64,000 bases of DNA from Siderastrea siderea (taxonomy: Eukaryota; Cnidaria; Anthozoa; Scleractinia; Rhizangiidae), in assembly GCA_964030785.1 (NCBI GenBank), contig OZ034968.1:29563686-29627685 (forward strand). The letters are read 5' to 3'. Position numbers and translations under genes: made by a program. The notes beneath the pieces are model-generated. The model was given only the letters and a program-made list of their open reading frames with translations, was not told where the DNA came from and made no database searches. Position 1 is the stretch's first letter; each line of letters begins with the position of its first letter. Positions 23,701 to 33,131 of this stretch are shown piece by piece.

Positions 23701-26700
23701 ATATCCTTTGCTTCAACTGATACATCCAGGGCCTCCGCTAATTTTAGCACTACGTCTTCCGTCTCGGTGTAAGCGCTCTCTGGTACCCCGTGTATTTCAA
23801 GTGAGTTTTTCCTCATGTACTGTTCTAATTTGTCCTGAAGATCGTACAATTCGCCGATTTCTTCTTCCTGCTCTTGAATTTTTTTCCTTGCAGCCGCCAG
23901 CTCACGTTCTGCCTCGTTGTACTGCTTCTTTGTTTGCTCTAGAGATGTTTTCAGCGCAGTTATATCATCTTTTTGTTGTTGGATTGTGCGTTTGAGATCG
24001 GCCATTTCACTTCTCATCGATTTGTTTTCGCGCAGGATAGCTGCAATATTGATTTGAATGTCTATCAACATCTCTCTTAGTTCTGCATTGCTGGGCTCAC
24101 CTTCGACATTCACTGCTTCTTCATTTGTCGTTTCCACTAACTCCGCGGCCTCTTCTTCCTGACTATCCGCCATGTTGACCCTTTTAGGTGTCGATAGTTC
24201 TTCTTCCAATGATCCTCAAGCTCCTCGTTTATGTTTTCCTCCTAAGTTCTGCATTTAATAGTTCAGCAAGTGTTTAAACATTGAATTACTATGTCAAGGC
24301 GGCATAATTTTCCCTAAAATTGGAGTAAAAGGGACGGAAACTAAGCTCCTCACAAATCGTGCCACCGCACACTGACCCCACGCATGCTCAACTAAGTTTT
24401 ATGTTTCTGTTGAGTTTTCAAGGTGGCAGGTCCTTCAAAATACAGTAAGTAATCTGATAGCCAGTGTAGGAAAATATGTACAGGCTATCAGATTTTTGAT
24501 TGTCCATTTCGGGAGTTGCTCTTGCTCTCCTGCAATTCCAGGTTCTGGTCTTTTGAAAGATCATAATATAATTTATTTAAATCAAGCTTTGAATATGTTA
24601 TCAGTTCAAAAAAGTTATTTATTTATTACTTTAAACTTGTTGCCATTTAGATGATGAAAGTTTCAGACGTAGGAGCTACTCAGCTCCTAAAAGAATCAGA
24701 CCTGTTAAGACTGACTTGCCCCCAGAGCAAGATAAAGAAAGTGAGATTAACAAGGAAGAGGGGGATGACAATGGTGAAGATGAAGATGAGCATGGACAGG
24801 AACAAGAAGAAGATCCAGTTGATCAAGACCATGATGAAGAAGAGTTTGATGAACAGGAGAAAGATATACAAAGACAAGATGAGCAAGGGCAAGATGGAAA
24901 AGGACAAGACAAAACTGTACCAGCTGGGAGTACAAATCTTGGTGAAAGGTTTCGTTGGTACACTGTGAGTTTAAATGGAAGGGATAAGATGCTGGATTTG
25001 AAGCTTCTGGAGTCTTACATGAAAGTCATCTCTCATGGAGGTACTGTTTGTAAATGAGAGGTTTCCTTAAGTACGGTCAAACCTCCCCCTGTGATCACCT
25101 CTCGTAAACGACCACCTCCCATCAGCGACCACTTTTCCAAAATACCAATGAAAATGTTCTCAGTCAAATCATTATAGCTGGAACAGCTCATAGGTGACCA
25201 CCTCTCATCTCACTAGGGCAAATTGTAAGGAGTTGCACAGCACAATCTAAAGTGACTTAACTGAACTGTCAATTTTTGAATTAACTTCATTTCTGTTATA
25301 TGTTAGTCTTGTGTTCACTTTGGTTTTTATAAGGAAAATAGACCTCTGAAACTAACCAAACTAAGAATCAAAATTTTGATTGCTTGTGGTCTGACCTCTT
25401 GAATGCAACCACCTCCCATAAGCGACCACTTAGGCTGGACATTTTGGGTGGATGCTTACGTGAGGTTCAACTGCTAATGTTGTTGTACACTTGCTCAGTC
25501 AGAATGCAGAGCACAGCTGTACAAGGTTGATTTGGGAGCTAGAAAAATTGCCATTTAACCCCCTTGTTAATCTAAGGCAATGTGGAGTTATGTTTCTTGT
25601 CTGAGGAACCATTACAACAGGATGCAGAGATCATCCTTGAACCATTGACCTTCCGATCATTTTTCCACCTGCTCCACACCATGACACCCACACAGTGGCA
25701 GCCTTCATCTCAGTTAGGACAGTCAAGTAGTTTGATTGTACAAGATTGAGTACAATTGACTAAATTCAAACCTAGTACATTGTGCCTACGTACCTCAATA
25801 TCATGTGTCACACCAGTCTTATTCCTAGAGCATCCTTTGGTAATGGTAAGCTATGAGGATGAGTCAGGGCTCAGAGATCATTGCTTGGCAGGGGGGATGG
25901 GGGATGTAAAAGTTGTACAGTCAAGTTTATACTTGGCCCCGTTAAGGTTGCTAGTCTCTCAGTTACTTTAGTGTACTTTATTCAAGAATCCTAGAAATGT
26001 ATTATAGTTCCTGCAAGTATCAAAGAATTATAATCAGCATGTGCTTATTTGTTGTTTTTTACTTCAGGTTATTTCAGTGACACCAAGGCAACCATTGTTG
26101 TGATTGCTGCCTGCTACCTACCAGACAGAAGTATAAAGAATTATGATTTTCTTATGGAGCAGCTGTTCTTGTAAGTTGATATGACTGTGGTTTCTTCATA
26201 CACTAGTAAGTTATTTTCTCTATAGTTCTGCCAATAATATTGTAGCTTAGTTAGGTGTGACTGAGCATTTTACCAGTAAGGGAAGCTTGTGAATTGAATT
26301 CCCTGTTGCATAAATTGTGTTCATATCATGTATTCTTGTCATTCAGTAAATAACAACTGTTACAATATAAAACCATCTAACATTATCTTGTAGTCACACT
26401 AGTTGCCTTAGTCCCCACCTTTCCTCTGCCCACCTCTCACCCCCCCCCCCCCCACCCCCTCCAATGAATCATTGTGTAATAAAATATAAGATCATGACAA
26501 TTCACGGTCATGTTGTTTCATTTGATTACAGTTACGTTATTAGCACGCTGGAGCTTCTAGCTGTTCATGAAGATTACTATCTGGTGTACTTGAATGGTGG
26601 TGTAAGACAACAAAATATGCCTTCTGTTACATGGATGAAAAGGTTCTACCAGTACATTGAAGGCGGGTAAGATAGCAAACCTGGCTGCTATAATACAAAA

Positions 26701-28714
26701 AGTTAATATGCAGTTATGCAGTGTTTATTGTAAACTGCAACATTCATTCATCTTTAATCCCACAGTCATAAAGGGGCCTTCTTGGAGGCATGTCCCCTCC
26801 GAGAATTGTCAAGTCTGGGTGCAATTTCCATGGAGACAGAAGACACCCAGATGCTATCATGTCTTAAAGCTTCCATGCATGCACTTTACATACATCTACA
26901 TTACATACATTTTATTGCACAAGTTTCCCATAAGGGCTTTTCAGCAACAATGTAGATTGATATAAAAAAAATTATAATACGAATAATATACAATGAAACT
27001 TGTAATAACAGACTGTTGCTGAAGGGCTGGTGAATGCTTCCCCTAAGCAGCCATGTAATCAATCCTAGCAAATGACGAGTTTCATGTGTGTGGAACCTCC
27101 CAAATAACCCACACTAACACCTCTAAATTTGTAAATGGATGTAGACTCCTTTTTTGAAAGGACATTTCATTCATGAGTGGATCCCCATATAGCTATCAAA
27201 AGCAACAAACATTGAATTGAGTTGGACGTTTTAGATATCTGAAGTATGTTTTCACATTGTTGGGTTTTTAAAACAGTGTTGTATTCTTTGCCATCCTCTA
27301 ACACCTTACCAGCTAATGTTGTTATATGTACTGTAGACTGTTCCCAAGGGTGCATGTGTGATCTGTTTCACTCCTGCAGTGTTTATAATACTTATGTGTC
27401 TTAGGTTGCAAGGATATTTTTTCATTTCTAGGCTGAAGAAAAGAATGAAGGAGATGTTCATTGTGCATCCCAATTTTAGACTCAAAGCAGTGATTACACT
27501 TGCAAAGCCCTTCCTCAAGTAAGAATTGTTTCTTAAAATTAAAATTATTTTTTTATGAAAAGAACAAAACCGAGCATCCAAGTTATCAAGTTATTATTTT
27601 TCTCTTTAGTGGCAATATGGTAATTGGCTTAAATTCAGGTTTAGTTGCCAATTGAAATCTATTTTAAATTGGGTCACTGTTGCCAGTATATTTTAGTTAC
27701 CGTGGCATTCAAAATGGTTCATCTAACGGACAGATACTAACTGTACAGAAGCAGTGACAGTACAGTGGTTAGATGCTAATCTGTCTGTGTGCCATATATA
27801 TAGCATCCCAGCCAGAGTAATATGTGACACTCACTGCATTGTAGATTACCAGTAACTTGAAAGCTCCTGAAGTGCCTCAACTGAGCTTGCCAAGCCCATT
27901 TGTGTGATTTATTTCTCAGGACTGATGTGTTCATTCTGTTTCTCTTTCATCTGATTTTCAGTGCTAGCTTTTGGCAGAAGCTTAGTTTTGTGCAGTCACT
28001 GAGCAGTCTTTCAGACCATGTTCCTGTAGACTACATTTACATACCTGATGAAGTCATGAGGTAAGTGGGTCAGCTGTCCTGAAAGAGGCAGTCTCGTCAA
28101 TTTTTAGTATCACTGTGAAAAGCCGAAAGACACATTTTTATCTATGGAACCCTAAAAATAATGGTCCGGATCCAGTAGTATTAAAATGGGTATTCCAGTA
28201 CATGGAAACTGTAATAAGTATGTCTGGATAGGGATGGCCAGGATAGAAATGGCATCCGACTTGAAAACTTCTGGCAGAATTTTTCAAGATAAAATTCCTA
28301 AAAATTAACTTTGGCTTGTTTTTGTTTTGAAAATTCATTTAATATTGTACCCTTGGTGGTCTAAGAGCAATTCATGTGTGAGCAAGGTACTTAGTTGATA
28401 TAAATTAATCAGAATTGTGGCAAAGAAGATAGGAAAATCGCCATGAGACTGGCCCTTTAACTGTTATATGCTGCAAGTTAAGATAATATGCCAGCCAGAC
28501 CAGTAGTGGACAAGTGCTGTTCTCCTCCCACCCTCCCCCGTGGCCTGTTTTCTCCATGTAAAACGGGGCCAAAGGGCACTCTACAAATATTTTACGCTGC
28601 TCCTCCCAACCCCCTTAAGCAAAGCCTAGATCTGGCAAACGGTAACCATAAACTGAGAAAATTTCTTTGTTTTTCAGAGCAGATCCAGCTTACAGACAAG
28701 TGCACAGCCGATGA
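14759..28714 (+). CDS. BNIP2/PRUNE2/caytaxin-family protein with C-terminal BCH domain
   Basis: Exons are 14759-16520, 18441-18626, 24651-25040, 26068-26170, 26532-26666, 27432-27518, 27962-28060 and 28678-28714. All phases agree, giving 932 aa. The start is the first ATG after an in-frame TAG in the same exon (14741), so no DHH phosphoesterase domain precedes it, unlike PRUNE2. Residues 1-587 come from one 1.76-kb exon, rich in Ser, Glu and Asp. Residues 322-337, 375-390 and 441-457 form three amphipathic helices of AKAP type. Residues about 676-735 are a highly acidic Glu/Asp/Gln linker. From about 747 to 930 lies the BCH (CRAL-TRIO-like) domain, with family hallmarks VISHGGY, AACYLPD, YVISTLELL, YLNGG, MFIVHP and PVDYIYIPDEV. 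Known BCH proteins scaffold small GTPases, their GAPs and kinesin cargo. A LINE interrupts the 6-kb intron after 18626. The family is secure; BNIP2 versus PRUNE2 orthology is not. Confidence 0.9.
17482..17670. mobile_element. MITE with ~45-bp terminal inverted repeats
   Basis: The left end ATAGGACATTTGCATGATGG is mirrored by the complement at the right end, and the similarity continues for about 45 bp on each side through a CTACCAGAAT motif. It is non-coding and lies in the intron after the large exon of the BNIP2-like gene. The target duplication is unclear. Confidence 0.6.
19293..19320 (-). other. G-quadruplex-prone tract in the LINE 3' UTR
   Basis: In LINE sense the strand reads GGGGAGGGAGACC followed by G8, A and GGG: four or more G runs of at least three with short loops. 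L1 elements of vertebrates carry a similar G-rich polypurine tract in their 3' UTR, which supports placing this LINE near L1. Confidence 0.5.
19438..23163 (-). CDS. LINE ORF2 endonuclease / reverse transcriptase
   Basis: 1241 aa from the preferred start at 23163 (MQEKAKYDIL); the open frame extends 23 codons further upstream with a hydrophobic, unlikely leader. The N-terminal APE-type endonuclease shows LNVRG, the catalytic Glu in LQETY, GGDWNC and the terminal APDHRAI. The reverse transcriptase has SNWRPVTLLN, TGFIKGRYIGEN, the catalytic Asp in SLDFRKAFD, RGVRQGCPLSPYLF and the active-site FADD. Near the C terminus a zf-RVT-like segment carries CIYCGEKDSIDHTFRDC. The enzyme nicks target DNA and primes cDNA synthesis from the nick. 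There is no stop or frameshift and every catalytic residue I checked is present, so it may still be active. Confidence 0.92.
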   Translation of the reverse strand: MQEKAKYDILSLNVRGIRDQAKRRSIFLYLKDHDSKIYFLQETYSQPEDEIIWKNEWGGEIFFSHGTKHSKGVCILLHPTVQNKSDYSFSDKAGRIVLITCVLNSLKLSLVNIYAPNNQSEQLEFLQNLNNCLIDKSEISTLIVGGDWNCTLSKIDKIGGTIWKPTNYRNLILTTMDAFDLVDIQRLRHPRLRKYSYESKSLKLKSRIDFFLVAKNLTQYVKKSEIYPSIAPDHRAIYISLSWTNGKLRGPGLWKFNNTLLKDEHYVTKIRETYSRTRAFYSDLEDARLLWEMLKMEIRAATIAYSKKKAKVTTNRELEITRQLEILDRNICDNFNSPDIARILKQYEDLKTELQSIYEEKGRAAIFRSKCRWVEKGERPTKYFFNLEKRNYNRKTISELRIEGETTTNNESQILEAIEKYYNELYSSVNNPQENDVDEFIEYLKIPKVADADRDRMEGPLSYEECKKALDTFQNNKAPGEDGFTVEFYTVFFDLLGHDLVASFNAAYDANELAISQRRGVITLIPKEDGSLLELSNWRPVTLLNVDCKIATKAIAKRMEPLLPNLVHTDQTGFIKGRYIGENIRLIIDIMEHTKSESIPGILVSLDFRKAFDSLEWSFMMKALDIFNFGTSIKRWISTFYTNIESAAINNGFMTNWSGPSRGVRQGCPLSPYLFVISTEVLSSKIRQEPSITGIKIFGHDIKLSQFADDTNLFCADLTSVENALKTVEDFGRLAGLKLNIKKSKAIWLGKWEKNKSYPLQLKWLHSPVRLLGIHVSYDEKGNNELNFNLKIRKLQTNLDMWRSRDLTLFGKVLIIKSLGLSQLIYSASILNVPEEVARTVKTKLFSFLWKNKRDKIKRTGLYQDLERGGIRMVDIDIMFKALKLAWIPRLLIPGNQGWKTVPDYYLRKFGGLNFLLRCNYDAKYIKSIPLFYRNILVYFNELKTLYDFDQAQDIILFNNKEILVDSKTVFIREWFKKGILSIQDLLDNTGQPMSYQEFTNKYFCKTNFLQYYQVISAIPKHLLAKAKSTKPINKELYSDSNFSLQLNESISLDLNKIKTSDFYRLLCTKTHTTVHSGPRRWSKDLSLNEDTWEKIFTSLKTICRETKLKEFQYKLIHRSVVTKKELYRYGIKEDDECIYCGEKDSIDHTFRDCHFVKIFIQQVINWFNIENKIKFSPFSEERLFGIISDLHEKVLVKKFNYTMLFMRYYIYTNKLHNKAILLQDFVDKMIIKYRIENAIR
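23352..24209 (-). CDS. LINE ORF1 protein (coiled coil plus L1-type RNA-binding domain)
   Basis: 285 aa. The N-terminal ~45 residues are acidic. Residues about 45-135 form a long heptad-rich coiled coil (KRTIQQQKDDITALKTSLEQ style), expected to mediate trimerisation. The C-terminal half starts near LEIHGVPES and resembles the RRM plus C-terminal domain of L1 ORF1p (transposase_22 type), including NKPIIVKF and basic segments such as YRKKIMSRANEMRR. By analogy with L1 it coats the element RNA and acts as a nucleic-acid chaperone. It lies immediately upstream of ORF2. Confidence 0.8.
   Translation of the reverse strand: MEEELSTPKRVNMADSQEEEAAELVETTNEEAVNVEGEPSNAELREMLIDIQINIAAILRENKSMRSEMADLKRTIQQQKDDITALKTSLEQTKKQYNEAERELAAARKKIQEQEEEIGELYDLQDKLEQYMRKNSLEIHGVPESAYTETEDVVLKLAEALDVSVEAKDIEICHKLNRKGNKPIIVKFISHKVKTNLYRARAKLKNVRVSNIFPHCSSSTLVQADRIFLNENLTSYRKKIMSRANEMRRNDELLSAWSMDGSIYVKTSPQGKPVRINELEDLDYL
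25075..25471. repeat. Degenerate element with CGACCACCTC-type inverted ends
   Basis: The left part (GTCAAACCTCC, CGACCACCTCCCAT) is mirrored by the right part (ACCACCTCCCATAAGCGACC in direct sense and CGTGAGGTTCAAC at the end). The arms are diverged. It begins about 35 bp after the donor of exon 24651-25040, in an intron. It is probably an old MITE. Confidence 0.35.
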
Positions 28715-28904
28715 AGATTGACACAAAATGAAGTGTGAGGGGAGAGCTCACGGGGATGCGAATAACAGGCAGAGGAAGAAGAGCGAGACCCTCCATGAAC
28801 ATTTTCATGTTTTGTTAGGAGGCATACCATACTTCCTTATGTATCTTAAACTTATAATATACATGGACTTAATTTTAAACCAAGTCGTTTGCTTTTAAAA
28901 AAGA

Positions 28905-28910
28905 AATAAA
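28905..28910 (+). promoter_or_regulatory. Candidate polyadenylation signal AATAAA of the BNIP2-like gene
   Basis: The canonical hexamer lies 191 bp after the stop codon and just before a long (GA)n tract. It is the first AATAAA downstream of the gene that I noticed. Confidence 0.45.
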
Positions 28911-28919
28911 GAGAAATAT

Positions 28920-28920
<1 letters not shown>

Positions 28921-28981
<61 letters not shown>
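28921..28981 (+). repeat. (GA)n microsatellite
   Basis: About 29 uninterrupted GA dinucleotides. The minus-strand ORF across it translates as Ser-Leu repeats and is an artefact. Confidence 0.92.
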
Positions 28982-28984
<3 letters not shown>

Positions 28985-31900
28985 AGAAAAATAAGAACTT
29001 ACAAAATGAGTTAAGCTTACATGATAAGGTAACTTACTGCTCTTCCCAAGTGAGGAGAGACAATTCAAAATTTCATGTGCACAATATTGAGAAACAAAGA
29101 GCACAGGAAAGTACTGCTTAGTAGCAGTAGGAGACACCCTAAGAGTTCATTGATAGACCCAAAAGTTAGAGCCACCTTGTACAGCGTAATAAACAGTGCC
29201 ACAGAAAAGTCTTACTCAGTAGCTTTCATTTGAATGGTTGCACTTTAGGATTTCATCCACAGACTCAAAAGTTAGAACACTGACTGGAGTGGAGTTGGGG
29301 GCTTATTGTTTTACAATCTTGTTTCATACTATGCTGGAGCTGAATGAGCCAAAAGCTAGACAGCTTTACTATACTCTCTCTGCACACAGGCTAAGGTATC
29401 AGATATTGCAACATTTGCAGAAAATGACTTTAAAATATTTAGACATATGCTCACTACAGAAGTGATGGAAAAGAATGTTAACTTGAATGTACTTAATATT
29501 TTCCTTATACCAAGTATTGTATAACAAACTTTATACGTAGAATTATATCATTCAGTGCCTCTGTGCAGAATATTTTATAAATTTGTGATAGAATTTGACA
29601 ACTTAAGAAACAGTAAGTTTTGTTGATCAAAAAGTAGCCATTGAATTATTTCAAAAGGGCTCAAAGACATGGAAGTTTTGCTTTAGGTGGTACAGCCACA
29701 TTTAAAATCTATTTTTGCAGTTGTTTTGTAATGTACTTCTGTTTGGTGAATTTTACTAGTACTGCATTCTGTTTTGAGTTTAGTCAGTAAATTAAAATAA
29801 TATATTTGGTAAAACATTGGTTTACCTTTATCCATTACATTTTGGAAACAGATTTCCTGTTGCCTTAGTCACTCCACTTCACACAAAGAACAACATGAAG
29901 GACAAATTAATTTTAATGACAACCATCAAAAGTTTTTATTACTTTCAGTATCAAGTAACAGCTGGAACCGACTACAATGTTGTATCATGCCTTGTCAATT
30001 TTAACCGGTGACATCACGTTAGTGACGTCACTCAGTTTATTTAGGAGGCTAAATTTGAACAAGTGAGCGCTGTTTGTCTCCGCCAGTGAGGCCGGGGGGG
30101 TACCCTTTGGGTTTTGGGGTGGGGGTGTGCCTTACAGAAGAGTAAAATAGCTGACAACTTGGAGTACCTCGCCCAGACTGTGAAGTGTCTGGATTCGATC
30201 TCAATCTGCTAGAGTACTTGCCCAAGGGACACAAATTTCCGAAAAAAAAAATTTTGGCAAGACAATGAACTCGACTTGGTTCGCGAATTCCCATGCATAT
30301 GTCGTTTATATTTGCACTCGTTTCCCTTTTTAATCTCCAAGCCGAATGATTCGTTTTTTTGAAGGAGCCCATTTGATTTCCAAGCAGAGTCAATTCGAAT
30401 GTGAGATAACTGTTTACTGAGATTAGGAAGCAAGCAGCTTTTGAAAGTGCGAGCTGAATTTTAACACTTTCGTACTGTTGGAAGGCAAAGCAAATGAAAT
30501 TTATTCGGCTAAATTTAGAAATGTAAACAATTATTATGCAAATAGCACGCTTTGCTTCGCGATTCGTGAAGCAAAAAGATGAAAATTATCATATTAGCCG
30601 ACTTGACTTGCAACAAGAAAGCATACCCCTTAAATTGTTGGCGTGAGTTAAAGCCAAACTCCAACCTATAGGCAGATAAATACTGTAATAAAATAGAAGG
30701 AATAACTGCTTGCGCTTGCAAATGATTTTTTTTCCCTACCCCAACTGCTAACTGTGAGAGAAAATCTTCATTAATCAGGGTGGGAGTTAATAAACTGAGA
30801 CATTGCATGTAACAGATATTTTTTTAGTATGCCACACATTCTCTTACATGGCAAGTTAAAAGAATGCCTCCATCTAGGAATGTGCCCCTATTGAATATTA
30901 AAGAAACTTGCTTTGTGAGCTTGACACTACAGTTGTATAAAACCACATCCATGCTGACCAACTGGGCTTAGAGTCCTGAAACAGTTAACCATTTTTAATT
31001 AACACATTGACCCCTGAACCACCCGTAACCGCCCTTCTTTAACCACGTCCCTTGTACCACTTGTGACGTCATCAGTTTTAACGGTCCTAGACAACTTTGA
31101 CAACTAACTTGTGCAGGGAGATGAGATCTTTCAAGCCATACCGAAATGAGCGCGATTCAGTCAAACAGACCAGAGAAAGATGCAAAAAACCGTGTAACTT
31201 TGAGCAGAAAATTCCAATGAAAATCTTGTCCAACTACCCACTGGTACTTCCTTCAAAAAAAATTCACGATCCTCAAACGTTTTGCAAAATCGTTTCCCAC
31301 CAAAAAGAAGCCTAGTAAATGCCCCACAAAAGAAAAAAAAAGGGGGGAAAGAAAAGCAAAAGAGGCGGGGAGGAGAGAAAGCAAAAGGTAAAAGACGAAA
31401 GGGCAGCAAAACTTTCTCGAAAAAAAACCATCTCGAAATTTTAATTTCTGCACATGCCCGAACGTTGAAAGCTGTAATTTGGCATCAGGAACAAAAGCTA
31501 GTCCAGTGCTTGACTTGTTAACAACGTTTTGGACAGTTTGGATTCTTTTTGGCTAGACAGCGACCTAAAAATGGCTTGACTCGCTTCAAAAGGCATTTTT
31601 TGGCAAAATGGCCAGGAGTCAATGGGTTAATTGTCTTGTGGAAATAACTAACGATTGCCCAATCAGAGTTCAAGAACTGAGCTTCCAGGAAATCAACGGA
31701 ATTCCACACTAAGTGAACTTGTTTCTGTTTCAGGAAAAGCTATCAATAAAATCTGATTGGATGGTAATCCCTATAAAACTATCCACAATTTAGTGGCTAC
31801 CCCTTTGTGCTTCATACTGTAATAAGCCAAATTTTGTCAAAAAATGCTGCAGGTATAACCTTGATTACCTGGACTTGGTAGGACTACCAAAAGAGTACAG

Positions 31901-33131
31901 GTGATCTTGAAGAATGAGCATCTTCTTGAGGTGACTCGAAACTGAATAACCATTAAACAAGTTTTAGGGGAGCAACTGTGGTTATTTCTAGACAAAACTG
32001 TTTTGACAGATCGTTAAAAACCAAATGCTTGACCTCACCTTGTCTGATAGTGTTCTCAATCAAGTAACACAGAGTACACAGAGTACACAAAGCCCATTTC
32101 AAGAAATTTCTTACACATTTTTCTGCTCAAATTTGTTATGAGCTCGTGAATGTTCATGAATAAATTGCACAGATCACAGAGAAAAGTGTGGATATTTGAA
32201 AAGTCTGCAGTGGATAAACAAGGTTTGGCTGTTACGTCTAGCCCAGGTTATCTGGAATCCCCCACTATCTTAAACTGAAATTCATTCCCTAAGACGACGA
32301 CGTGCAGCTAAAATTTGCTACGGGCTTTCTTGAACTGCCATTATCTCTGAATAACATTTTTTGTTTCCCTAAGGTGTTTGAGATAGCCCCGCCTGGGCAA
32401 TCAATAAAAAAGAACATCGGAAAAGCGTTCAATGAATCGATGGCTACCACTAACAATTAGGTTGGAATGACTTCTGGAAGTTATTGCTATCGATTTTTAT
32501 CGATTATGCTGATGGATGTTGATCGTACATCTTTAATCTATGTTATTGATTAAAAGATGTGTAACAGCAGTAAGGGTAATTGTGTATTTATCAAAACAAA
32601 TTGCTAGTAAGATTGTTTCATTGCAACTTCAGCTGGTATCCTCAGTACTTCTTTTTATGAGCCTAGGAAAGATTTAGAAGCGTTATTGTATAGCCATCAA
32701 ATTGCCAAAACTGATTACAGAAGTTGTCATTACTATTAAGCTTATAATATTGACACAACAAATGTTACTGATGAAATTGATAAAAGTAACTGAAACATCG
32801 ATAAACATTAATTACTCAAAACGAATCTTTTTATCGATTTCCAATACAATTAACTAATTTTTATTTATTTGATATTATCGATTTTATCAATTGCCCAGGC
32901 CAGGGAGATAGGAAGAGTTCACTGTACTGTTATCATTTTGTGAATGTTACACTGTGAGAAGTTATGAAGTAAACTACTAACAACAAAATTGAATTTACAC
33001 ATTATAATATTATAACCTGTACACCAACAATTAAATTATTTTAATGGGAAAACTCTATCATTAAATTTTTAAATTTTAAATTTTGATACATACCAACAAT
33101 ATTTGATTATAAAAATAGAATAACTCTAGGT
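28982..33131. other. Convergent intergenic region between the BNIP2-like and AP-3 sigma genes
   Basis: It holds 3' flanks of both genes, one MITE copy (30999-31630) and AT-rich unique-looking sequence. GTGACGTCAC, a CRE-type palindrome, occurs at about 30022-30031. None of the small ORFs has domain or splice support. Confidence 0.45.
30999..31630. mobile_element. 632-bp MITE, TTAACCCATTGAC family, copy 1
   Basis: The ends TTAACACATTGACCCCTG and (complement) TTAACCCATTGACTCCTG form a diverged terminal inverted repeat. Just inside the left end is CTTGTGACGTCATCAGTTT, shared with the second copy at 55783-56381. It has no transposase ORF. Confidence 0.6.

Larger units (their letters stand above)
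19167..24389 (-). mobile_element. Full-length L1-clade LINE with both ORFs intact
   Basis: A 5.2-kb non-LTR retrotransposon lies antisense in a BNIP2-like intron. In its own orientation it has a 5' UTR of about 180 bp (24389-24210), ORF1, a 188-bp spacer, ORF2, a 3' UTR of about 270 bp and a (TAAA)n tail at about 19167-19190. Identical 13-bp copies of AACTAAGTTTTAT flank it (19154-19166 and 24390-24402), the mark of target-primed insertion. Intact frames plus a perfect duplication point to a recent insertion. The L1/Tx1-type assignment rests on ORF2 motif style and the G-rich 3' UTR; no phylogeny was done. Confidence 0.88.

Noticed and set aside
24651..25057. 113-aa acidic ORF as an independent small protein
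   Set aside because: Phase, splice sites and the downstream BCH exons show it is an internal exon of the BNIP2-like gene.
31282..31521. Lys-rich 79-aa ORF
   Set aside because: It lies inside the MITE at 30999-31630 and is produced by an A-rich tract.
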